Shown here piece after piece: positions 44,819 to 55,422 of a DNA stretch of 64,000 bases (position 1 is the first letter of the stretch; each line of letters opens with the position of its first letter). The notes below the pieces were generated by a model. That model saw only the letters and a list, made by a program, of their open reading frames with translations. It did not search any database and was not told where the DNA came from. The stretch comes from Paramarasmius palmivorus (lineage: Eukaryota > Basidiomycota > Agaricomycetes > Agaricales > Marasmiaceae). The translations under genes and the position numbers were made by a program. The stretch lies in contig JAYKXP010000025.1 of assembly GCA_037176845.1 (NCBI GenBank), positions 310,001 through 374,000 on the forward strand, read 5' to 3'.

Positions 44819-47800
44819 CTATCCCAAACGAGGCTTCTTTGAAGATTCGGGACGACCGTTCGAGGTCAGCGGGCGCTTTTGCCCAGAGATGGCACCTGTT
44901 ATGGACCAATAATCTCCACCAAGCACCTGTTTCTGTTGCGTATCGTCACCCAAGAGCCTTAGCAAAGATTGTGCCTGTTCGACCTTAGCAAACCAGTCAG
45001 GCAGGTCTTTGAAGCGTGATGGTATTTGAACCTTGATATACCGAGCGTCAGGTACTATCTTGGTGTTGGTGTTATCAGTGAACCACATACCTGTAGCATA
45101 GGCAATTTCTTCGTCTTAGGATTCCCTCCGGTTACTTTCCACGAAATCCCCCAGCCGCTCATGTTCTCCAGTTGATCAATCAGATGCCGCCGACGCTGAT
45201 CCTCCCTCCGAATAACGTATCGTGATCCAACTTTGAACTTGCGTATCCAAGAGGCTAGGGTATTGCAGTCACCGCATCCGCAACCTATATTTTTCCAGTC
45301 CCACAGTGTGATGTCTGGCACAGGACTTGATCCAAGTACATGCCGTACGAATTTCCTGACCACCTCACCTGCGAACTGGGGGAATGTGTCGGCCAAGATC
45401 AGCTCGTGTTTATCGAGCAGTCCTGGCAGTTCTCGGAGAAGTGGAACCAGCTGAGATTTGATATATTGGGCTTTAGTGGAACACGGATTCCTCAAGCACA
45501 TGTCGAGGGCCTGAGACGCTATGAGATGGTGTTCAGTGTCGAGACAGAGTCGAATGAACACCAGTACAGAGGTGGAGTCGTTTGGACGAGTGCCCACCTC
45601 GACACTGGTTACATCAATTGTTGAGAGCCTGGCTTTGAGAACCCGTTGTATGATATTCCGTAGTTTGGCACTCGAATCAGCATGATTGCAGAATTCCCAA
45701 CGGCAGAGGTAGACAAACCTCACAATCGCGTCAAGGGTGTGGTCATCTAGTTCTTTGCATTCGTCATGCAAACTAGAGAAAAGATAATGAATCGACATAA
45801 TACGGACATATATAGAGGCTGGACTCACAAATGGGCCAAAGTTCCCACTGGATCGTCGAGATATCCCAATGCAATACGGAGGTTTGCATCACGTTTAGAG
45901 GAATGCCGAGCGAGTAAGTAATGAAAGATGTCCGCGAAGAAAAGTCGGAGTGAACTCTTCAAAGGTGAATGTTCGATAAAACGAGCATCAAGCATCGGTA
46001 TGAGTGCGTCGTACAGATCTGTACGCACAGTCAAACTCGCGCATTTTGACTCAGCCCAAAGAGCCTGAAGGAGTGGCGGAACCACATCGAAGACATCGTA
46101 ACGAGCGCACAAACCGACCAGATCGGCAACACAGTGCGGAATCTGTTGTACGCTTGTCTCCGATTGGCCTTGTGGGAAGAACCGAAGGTTAGGCGAGATG
46201 TGTTTGAGTGCTTCTCTGATGGTCTCAAGAGCCGCTTCCCGGTTTAAAGTAGACTCGCTTCCTATACGACTGAAAAGTGCGGTCCACATATTCATGTCAG
46301 ATAGCTGATTCTTGTAGAGCTTCGGTAGTAGCCTAGGTGCGAATGAGTGTACAATCATGGGCACAGATCGGCAGGTTGCATTACTTATCGCGAAGATTGT
46401 CGAGAATTTCACCTGTGCTACCTAGAGACAAGAGCACGGCATCAACTTCTCCGCTCTCCCCTTTGACCGTTTGAATGTTGTTAATGAATTCTTCTAGCCG
46501 CAATTGGCACCAGGCAATGAGGCCTGTGTCTTCATTTCGACTCGCCAGATCTTGTAGCTGTATGAGAAGTTCTCGACGCAACTGAATAGAAGGTTCATTG
46601 GTGATAGCGTTCAGGTAGCTTGGGGAGATTATTCAGACGGAAGAAGCAATACTAATTGAATCGAAACGTACAAATTCCCGATGGCTTGCCAATCGAATGT
46701 CTCGCATCCTTTCACTAAACATGGAGTACCCATCCAAAAGATGATGCGGTTTCCACACACACGAAGTAAGCCCAGAAACATATCATCTTTCCTCCATCGA
46801 ATGATAGCTCGCGAAACGCTGGCTACACATGACGATAGTCCTCGCTTGACAGTGGCCGAAGACAGGTTACGTAAAGCTCGTAGGCATGTATCCAATGCGA
46901 CTCGGTCCTCGTTACTTGGCTCATCGGCAGATGAAGAAGCATCCAGGGCAACACAAGCCTTGTCGATAACGTCTTTTGCAAGGCTGAACTCAAGACAAAG
47001 AGAATGCATTGGTGTGATCAGTACGCAGTTACCCCTCCAGGCTAAGCAACGAAGGAATGTCAATGTCAGACACTAAGTCTTTCGAGAATAAGTTATAATA
47101 ACATACTGTGAATTATCCCGCCTTCCTATGAATATGACACCATCAATATGACGCGACTTAAGAAGAAAGAAAACTTCTGAAGCTCACATCACCTGAGTAG
47201 GGATCTAACTCCTTGTCTGGCTCGCAGTCCTCGAGCCTGGCAGGTCCAACTATGTACCGGCGAACCTCATCACATAGACTGTCACCTTCGCATTCCCTGT
47301 GCAAGTCTAGATCCGGCCATTCCAACCGGAGGGGGACACCGTTCAATGTCGTCACGTCCGAGATAGAAAAGCTTGCCGTGCGGACGAAGTCCATCTCTAG
47401 TTTCGACTCGGAAGTTTCGCTGGAACCACCATCTTCTTCGTCATCCGTCACATAATCAAATACCCCGTACCCTACAAAATTGCACCGCTGACTGGCAACC
47501 GATAGGCCTTCCTCAGTGTAGGAAGCCTCGCCAAAATGTAAATCGAACTCGTTTCCCTTTGCCATCATGCCTAGGTGCACTATGAGATCACGGTCGGATC
47601 CATGGAGAGAAGAGGCTCTGAGGTGACCATCTTCCTCATTGTCGTATGTTTCACTGAGAAGATAAACAAGGGCTTGGGGTGCATCGGAAGGTTTGATGGT
47701 TTTGGACAGTCCATTCAAAGCCTTCTTCCACGCTGTGAAGGAGCGGTTCAGTTGCCGTCTTGCTTTTTGTAAGTGTTTTGAGAGACGGATGAGGAACAGA

Positions 47801-48021
47801 GAGGACTGACTTTGAGCCAGCGGACGGGTACACCTTGAGGGCCGCCTCAAATGCTTTCTACAAAAATTTTCATTGAACGCATTAATGGGCAAGCCAATCA
47901 AACGAACCTTGATATCCTTCACCGGCGAACTTTCATCCAGATAGTCATCTAATTCGCATACCGGGCGCGAATAGCTCTCCCAATTCTCGATTTTGAGGAT
48001 CTCGTCCTCTACCTCTGCCAT
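44819..48021 (-). CDS. 2OG oxygenase-like protein B, core deleted
   Basis: Paralogue of gene A with the same start (MAEVEDEILKIENWESYSRP, ATG at 48021) and the same end (GQKRPLTSNGRPESSKKPRL, stop at 44819). Shared blocks include KARRQLNRSFTAWKKALNG, DLIVHLGMMAKGNEFDLHFG, FSISDVTTLNGVPLRLEWPD, RLLPKLYKNQLSDMNMWTAL and WKNIGCGCGDCNTLASWI. Between KVYP (about 47830) and KARRQ (about 47770) some 700 bases of gene A, including the whole oxygenase core, are missing. The frame downstream fits only if intron 1 (47907-47858, 50 bases) is retained; if it is spliced as in gene A, translation stops early near 47651. So it is either a shortened protein using the intron as coding sequence, or a pseudogene. 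Confidence 0.6.
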
Positions 48022-48434
48022 TGTGTAGGTTGGAATTCGAGTTGTGTTTGCACGTATTTAAATTGTGCGTGGTAAAGTAGTGTATTGAGTGAGGACCCCC
48101 GAGACCCTTAGGTACGCAAGCCATACTGTGACTTCCTTTTTCGGTTCGCTAACGGGATGCTTGTTTAAGTTTTCGTTTGATTATTCCCGAGCCAGTCACT
48201 TTGGATTAGATCGTCGAGTTCTGAAGATTCAAAGACACACAGCTGGAGGAATTCTGTGGCAATTTAATTACCATATTCTGTTCTATACACGAAAGCTCCT
48301 GAGCACTGAGGCTGATTCCTCAGTCTATGAACTCTCTTCGCCACCGGATTGCTGATATGTGTTATCTCCTGCCCAAGAAGTATGAGTAAACGCGATAGCC
48401 GTAAACCCACTGTGGACTCTGAAATGGACTCACG
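48022..48434. promoter_or_regulatory. promoter region of oxygenase-like gene B
   Basis: No exon seen; contains the same duplicated promoter block as gene A at 48092-48150. Confidence 0.45.
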
Positions 48435-49093
48435 TCAGGGAAGTCCTGCAATCAAGACCACAAGCCCAATCTCTGCTGCAAGTACGACTACAGTTACTGC
48501 AAGAACCTGATAACCTGCAGTGACAAAGGGACGACCAAATATACGACCCCCTTGACCGACACTTTTGATAGGTTCGTCATTGACAGGAGGCACGTTATGC
48601 GAATTGGCCCAAGGCCAACGTCTACGAAGTGAGCCTGAGTGTCTCGGAGTAGTGTGCTGTGTGGGAGTCGGATTTGTCGGTGGTAAACCGTCGATTCTGA
48701 CAGCGGAATCGTCGTCTTCTATCTGTTCATCGCGAGGGTCGGCAAAGTCGTGCCTGGAGTGTCTATCTCTAAAGAATGACAGGATAAATAGCAGGAGAGC
48801 TAGGATTGCAAACAGGAGACCGACTATGGGAGAAGCGGTCGTCATCTACTTCCATGACGCAAAATATGAGAGAACATACTTTTGTAGAACCGTCTATCAA
48901 ATAGCCGCAGGATAGTCAAGCTATAGCCTATGTTCCCCAACGCTGTCCTCGCATATGCACCATGGAATGTACGCTGCCTCGCTCGAAGTTCGACCAGTTC
49001 CGCGTTATCTATTGGATAGAATGAATCGGCTCTATGCCCATGGTATCTGTGAGAACGTCGCCGCTGTATCTGAAGTATTGCGATAGGGTCCAT
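48435..49093 (-). CDS. DUF202-domain membrane protein
   Basis: Two exons (49093-48880, 48823-48435) join to 200 residues. The DUF202 signature is visible as ELVELRARQRTFHGAYARTA and GNIGYSLTILRLFDRRFYK, followed across the intron by IGLLFAILALLLFILSFFRD. A hydrophilic acidic loop and a last hydrophobic segment (VLAVTVVVLAAEIGLVVLIA) follow, for three membrane segments in all. DUF202 proteins are small membrane proteins; in fungi some relate to the vacuolar transporter chaperone group, but the role here is unknown. Intact copy; the paralogous copy at 43006-43604 is dead. Confidence 0.85.
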
Positions 49094-49308
49094 GATTGTA
49101 TGATGATCTGGGGGATAGCGTTGTATTAAAATGGCAGTCCTTGAGATACTTCGACATGCTTACCGTCGCAAGATTGAACAGTCTCGTTTCTGCCTTTATG
49201 ACTAGAACTTAGGAGGTGTGCGCCAGATACGCGAGTGATGACAGTGGTACAGGTGAGAGTTCCGATTGTGGGAAGTTTGAATATCCGTGAACCGGAACCA
49301 CCACGACC

Positions 49309-50770
49309 ATGATCCAACGACAGCTCAGAGTCATTGCATGCTGTCGACGTAGGCAGGCATTCATCACTTTAAGAGGAACCTCGAATACGAATACTAGAAT
49401 CGCCAGCAACATTCCGAAGCCCAGAACATATGCAACTACTGCAAGGACTGCAATAGAAGACTTCTACAGACCTAAAAGACGCACGTTTGGACCATGGTTC
49501 ATTGGTTTTATGGGTGTCGGAGCAGCAATGGCAGCATATGGAGGGTATGTTCCTCTTTTACTTGAATCTTATTCGGTTGTTCTTTCTGACGTATGTTCAG
49601 TTATGTCCTCTACGAAACCCTCACAATGTGGCCTCCAGAGGTTCGAAGTGACCTCAGAAATGCACTCACTGCAAAGTTCAAAGGAGACTTGGATCTTAGT
49701 GAACGTTACTTCCACAGGTAATGGACTCTTCGGGTTGACGAGCTCTGAGCTGATATTCGATAGTTTCTAGGGCATGGCTTACAATTCAGACACTTCCTAT
49801 CTCTTCTCTCGGTTCGCTGCCTTATCTCAAACTTACTGGCGTCGCTGTATCTTTAGCCGACGTTCTGGAAATTGCCAACAAACCCGAACAAGCCTACGAG
49901 ATTTGCGTTCAAGCGCTCGATATACTCCAGAGTGAAGATGTGAAGGACCAATTAGGAGGGCAAGAGCGTCTTAGAGGTGTTGCAATTGCAGCGAAATTGG
50001 GAGAACTTGCGGAAGAGCTTCACAAGCCTGCCGAAGAAGAAGAGAAGTGGAAAGTGTGGGCTGTCGAGGAGGTACTGCGAGTCGTCAAGGCAGAGAGTGG
50101 AAATGAAGGACAGGCAGGACAGATAAACCTACCTATGATGGCCTTACCAAAATGGATAACAAAAGCAGACGTCGGTGCACCTCTTGAGGCCCTTGGAGCC
50201 TTCTATGGACGTACTGGCCGTTTGGAGTGAGTTTGTGATATCCTTACACCTTATCGTGTTGCTAAAGAGATTCGTAGCTATGCAATGCCTCTGTACCTTC
50301 AAGCCATTTCTCTTCTCATACCCCCAGCTCCGAAAAAAGCATCTGTTGAAGACCGTTGCAGAGGCGCACAACTAATGGGCAGTCTCTCTGAGCTTCTCAT
50401 GCGTGGTCCACCTTCCCCTGAACGTCTTCACCAGGCTGAGGCATGGGCATCTCAAGCTCTAGCTGTCATCACCAAGGCTCGGGGCGAAGCCGGCGGAACT
50501 AAAATCGATACTTGTGAGATGGCGTACGCCATGGCGCTGTTCAATGTTGCGGCATTCAAAGAGGTTCGTGCTTCATTAAACTTGTCTCTCCACATCTAAC
50601 ATGTTGATGTCAAACTCTAGATGGCAAATGACAAGTCGACCGCTCGAAATTTATACAAGGAAGGATTGGCCCAATCTCGTGCCGTGGGCATGCAGGAAGG
50701 GATTGTCGAGGCTTCAGAAGCGTTAAAAAGATTAGACTCGGAGAATACCACGCCAAAAGACAAGTCATAG
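49309..50770 (+). CDS. mitochondrial TPR protein, possibly Mgr3-like
   Basis: ATG at 49309. The N-terminus is basic and Arg/Thr-rich (MIQRQLRVIACCRRRQAF, then YATTARTAIEDFYRPKRR), as in mitochondrial presequences, and is followed by one hydrophobic segment (WFIGFMGVGAAMAAYGG). After introns at about 49545-49600, 49720-49770 and 50230-50280 come helical repeats: LYETLTMWPPEVRSDLRNAL, GDLDLSERYFHRAWLTIQTL, KPEQAYEICVQALDILQSED, HQAEAWASQALAVITKARGE and TARNLYKEGLAQSRAVGMQE. Architecture and spacing resemble the i-AAA protease adaptor Mgr3 of the inner membrane; this is inference. Its stop is TAG at 50768-50770. The 5' and middle parts are duplicated as a relic at 43690-44240. Confidence 0.75.
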
Positions 50771-51130
50771 GTCGTATTGATTATATTAGGCTTCCTTGAG
50801 AAGTTGCTTGCATCATTGATGACAGTCTAGATTTGTGTGCTGCTTGCGTGCTGCTTGCGACACAGTACGCATCCCAAGCGACTTCGCTCCTTGCCACTAG
50901 GTCGAAGAAAATGCTCCTAGTATACATCTCCTGTGAATGCGATCGTATATCAGACATTCGTAGTAGTTACAGCTTGGTTTCCTGACACCCACCAAAATTG
51001 AAATTGGCGCTCGATTGACGCCCGAGTAATTACACTGAATAAACTGGTTCTATCCTTCTCTTCTTTTACCACTACCCCCGGATTCTTCATTTTCCCTTGA
51101 TTCATGGTTCCTCGGTAGCCTTGGGCTCTT
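50771..51130. other. intergenic, no gene seen
   Basis: 3' flank of the TPR gene and promoter of the next gene. Contains a short direct repeat (gtgctgcttgcgtgctgcttgc, about 50839-50860). Confidence 0.5.
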
Positions 51131-52901
51131 ATGAAGAAAATGGCCGCATTCGTCGCTGCAGCAGTGGCACCTCTGTCCTACAACTGGCGCCGCAAACGGA
51201 GCAGAAATAGTTCTGGTTTCGATCCCGAAAGAGACATAACCAGCACACTCAGCCACATTCAGACACAGCTTAGCTCGAGCTCAAGTCTGCAGTCAGCGCC
51301 AAACAGAGTCACCGACGCAGAAAACCTTTCAATTTCACCAGTGGCAGCTTTCGGTCATGGACTACAAAGATATACTTCTGACGTGTCGGAAAGACAGTTG
51401 AGTAGGGTACCTGAAGAGACCGGAGAGTCTGATGGAAATGGGTCTGAGTTGGACATAGAAGATGTAGAGAGAGATTTGGAAGAAGAGCTTGAGGAACAAG
51501 GGTTTTATGCAGGTTCGTGCGGTCTTCAAGCTCTATGCTGCTCAGTGTTGACAGAAGTTGCCTTAAGGCTCATACAAACGACTGGTTGCCTTGTATACCC
51601 TTGCCCCGATTACCTTTGTGGTCGTCTTCGTCGTCTTGGCCCTCGTCCCAGATCTGATATACTCTCTCGAGGATGAAGCGTCACCTATCGGTGATTATCC
51701 TTATGCGCACTATATCCCTTTTCCCATTCCGGAAATCCTTGTGGCAGGCGGCATTTGGTCGCTTGCCTATTTACTCAACGATCTCGTGTTCGACCTGTCG
51801 TGTTGGTTATGCAACATCACGCACAAGCTCAGCTTCTTTTGCACACACCCATCCCAAGTAATACCGTCACCGCCCTCGGCTGCACCCGCGATTCTTCTAT
51901 CACGAACCATCTATGCGGCCATCACAATCTTGCTTCGCCTATCTCTCGTCCCAATCCTCCTCATACCCCAGTACAGCGTCCATTCAAGGCCTACATGGCA
52001 TGATCTTGCCTTTAGGCGTGTTTGGTGGATGTCATTAGGATGGGCGGCCTTTGAGGCAATAGCGGGGATAAAGCAAGGTTACGAAGGCATCACATTGTAC
52101 AAGGATGTCCTCGTTGACGTTTCAATGTTGAGGAAGAAATGGACTTTCCCAGATCATCCAGCGGTGGATGACGCTATACGTGATGGAGGACCTGGCACGA
52201 AGATGTATGGTGCGACTGGCAATGCCTCAGAAAGTCTACCTAGGGGCACATCAAGTAGTGGAACCGAGGAACGCGATGTCAATGAAGGCCCGAGTTCGCA
52301 TGACCGCGGTCGTCTCCCGCGTATGCCCAGTGTAGACGCCGCGGATGAGAGACAGCCGCTTCTTGGACTCGGTTCTGTGGACTCACTCAACCCGGGCTTG
52401 AATGGTTTTCACGAGTCGGTGGAGATCGAGGTTGAGAAGGATTTGGATCAACTTGTTGCTATGAGAGCGAGAGATGATCTGGAAAGGGTGTATGGAATTC
52501 CGTTTATTGTAAGCTTAGATCCACCCTTGCGAAGATTCAAAGCTGAGCATTTTTAGCACATACCGGTATTCATATCGTGTCTCCAACGCGTCAATTCTCT
52601 CCTGCTCTCTGTTGGATTCAGTCTTGTGCTTTCAAGCACGTATATGCTTTCCATCCGACCTCCTCACACACCTGCCCGTATACTCGAAATAACGTCTCGT
52701 CCTGTCGAATCCGTTAACTCCGCCCCAAACTACCTTGCTATATCGATACCTCTTGGTATATTGCTTCAGCTATTTCTGTACCTCCTACACACGCAACTCG
52801 TGCTACCGAGAATAGGTGTACACTCGGTGGTGTACATTGGACTTTTAGTTTCTTTGGGCTTATTCTTTGCGGGCCTGGCTCTATGGGATGCATTAGCATG
52901 A
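51131..52901 (+). CDS. multipass membrane protein of unknown function
   Basis: Three exons (51131-51512, 51568-52508, 52557-52901) join to 555 residues. An acidic, Ser-rich cytosolic N-terminus ends in DVERDLEEELEEQGFY. Membrane segments follow: ALYTLAPITFVVVFVVLALV, IPEILVAGGIWSLAYLLNDL, ILLSRTIYAAITILLRLSLV and RRVWWMSLGWAAFEAIAGI. Then come a long Ser/Gly-rich loop with ADERQPLLGLGSVDSL, a charged stretch (EIEVEKDLDQLVAMRARDDL) and three C-terminal segments (for example LAISIPLGILLQLFLYLLHT, VVYIGLLVSLGLFFAGLALW). The acidic dileucine-like PLLGL motif hints at endomembrane sorting. It looks like an intact conserved fungal protein but I cannot name the family. Confidence 0.75.
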
Positions 52902-55422
52902 CATGAGCTGGGACGGGGAGTGCCTTTATGATCATGTCTTCGACTCTATCTAATTATGCGGATCTCATTGTCGTTCTTACTCGCTTGTACAAGTATCAAG
53001 ACACCAATGTGGAGATGAGTTACCTGCTGTTTCGGTGTGTGAAAATTCATGGTGAAAATGTTGGGCTGACGTATTTTGTTCGTGAAAACCGAGAACTTTT
53101 CCTTCTAGGTCAACTTTTTGAGCTATTATAGCTTTTAGTTATAGCAACCGACGTTTTACGGACGGAAGATACTTAGTCGGCTGATTGGGAGTTTTGAAGG
53201 ATCTCAGCAATTTTACTCGCGTTGTCGCAAGTTCCGGTTACGCCGTGGTTATCTGATTCTCCACAGATCTGTGCAAACATGACCCGAGGTGTGTGTGCCG
53301 TTCCTCTTTGTCTGCTATGCGATGCTGGTCACTGACAGGTGTACACAGAAATCGTCAGTGCTATGCGTTGTGCCTACGATGGCATTCACTGCATTACAAC
53401 TCGATTATCAATTCATTGAACAGTGTGCCTGTTCAAAGACGAACAATCATGACTCGGTTATCGCAAAGGCATCCTCAGGCTGCCTGTGATGGACACATTA
53501 AACATTTTTCTCGGGGTCTTTCCCAGGACCCGAATTGCTTGCCTACGCATGTGGCGTTGAGGCGAAAACAACGGTGTTCTAGTCGACTATTCAATGTCAG
53601 CGAAAACATTGGATGTTCCGACCTCGCTTCATTTCACCCTTTCTGTGTCTATAGAGGCTGCCGATGTTGATGATCATATGGACGACTGGATCCAGACTGT
53701 CAAATCAACGCCGTCAAGCTACCATCTCACCAATGGTTCGATGTTGACGGTCGTCGGTAAAAACTAGGGCCCAAGGAGCAGTTTACGTCGTACTATTCTT
53801 TGACTGGAACTTAGATGGACAGGAGGATGATAGTTTTTCGAGGTGACGTCGCATTCGACATCGTGCCGAGTCTCCGTACTTCCTGACTTGTTTTTAACTA
53901 ACCTTTTACCTTCTCAGACACGGTTTGACTGTTGTAGATCTTCTACATATCATGATGGCACCCAGGGTCCCAGGGTCTTCGAGAAGGATCGCTACGAAAT
54001 CATCACTCTGTAATTTCCGGCTGCAATTCAGAATCACATCCACCCGCATCGACGATTTGACGCCTTTTGGCGCCCTCCCCTTTTAGCGACCCGGATAAGA
54101 CTCGGAAGTGGCCATGTGCTTGGAGAATTGAGATAATTTCCAACCCCGACCTTAGGATATCGGCAAACCACTGGCAAACCGATATCTGCATGGATAGCAA
54201 CCGCGTCAGTGTCGCGATCTTCTTCTACAGGCGGGTGCACTTGTAAGAGATCGTCTCATGTGACAAAGATATGCGACGCCACCAAATTCCAGATCCAACA
54301 TACATGGACTAGAAAGAACGCCGGTGGCGTATATCTTTGGGAGTGTTTGTTCTGTGGCTGGGACCGAGGTGTCGGGGATAAGAGTGGTCGGCAAGGGTCG
54401 GCTATACAGGATCTTGGGCACGGGCAGGCAGGGGCATTCTACTTACAGCTTGTGGGGGTGCTAGACCAAACCAACAGGAGGAGATATACCCTGAGATACC
54501 CACGACATCGGGTTCAAAACTTGAAGGAGTCGGAACCCTTCCCACTACCAGGCTCTTTGACAGTCAACTGACCCGCTCGCATACCGACAAAGCATTCCGC
54601 CTGGACACTTTGTAACCAGGGTCGACAGAAATAAGGAACTCAAGCCTATGTTGGGACTAACGACATGCGGGATGATTGGATGTATGATGATCGAAAAACA
54701 CCGCGCGTCAGTTGCGCTCACCAAGCATTCCTCCAACACAACTCCTTTCGACCGAACAGCGGATCGCTCAGGAGCCGTAACAGACTATATGGGAACATTC
54801 AAGCCAGCTTTTTAAATTTCGCAATTCCGTGGTGAGCGGTTGAGGATTTCTCATGGCGGGAATGCTGCACGTTAAATCGTGTTCAAACGTTGAAGGTACC
54901 GGGTTTTCGCTCCGGAAGTACAAGTGGGGAAAGTAGCTGAGATTCAGAAGATGGACCATGGTTTTAAGGGATAAAGGCCACATCGAGTCATCCACCGACG
55001 TCGTTGCTGATGACAGATCTATCTCGCGGGTGCACTGGTTTGGTATCCGACATTCATGGAAGAGGATAAAATAGGATCCCAGATGATGTTGTTGGAGTTT
55101 CCAGAGAAGAAATAAGCCATGACTGTTGCTTGCTACATTGTAGTCTAAAAGAGATTTTTGCTCGATTTTCAGAAAAAGAAATAGGGAAAAAATGTAATGA
55201 CCATGAGGGTCGGGATATAGGATTCGGGAGATCGGGAAGCAAGTCCCGATTTGGCAAAGTTGATTTTTAGAGTTCCTGACAAAATCGGCGGCATCAAGTG
55301 TAAAACGCTGTAGGCTGTTACTGTCTTCTCGCGTGATTTCAATACATTTGTCCTTGATAATGAATGGAGAAACTCTGATTTTCATTCCCTTCCTCCATCT
55401 TCTCCCTGCCTAGTCCCCCTTC
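52902..55422. other. gene-poor region
   Basis: 2.5 kb without a supported gene. A 205-codon minus-strand ORF (54768-55385) is long for chance but lacks recognisable motifs, and its start may not be ATG-driven expression. It lies directly upstream of and divergent to the G-alpha gene. Other ORFs at 53289-53670 and 54003-54571 overlap in opposite frames. Confidence 0.45.

Larger units (their letters stand above)
44241..50650. repeat. tandem segmental duplication, copy 2
   Basis: Partner of 37866-44240 in direct orientation. It holds the coiled-coil relic, oxygenase-like gene B with an internal deletion, the intact DUF202 gene and most of the intact TPR gene. The two copies have nearly equal length (about 6.38 and 6.41 kb) despite internal indels. 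Confidence 0.85.
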
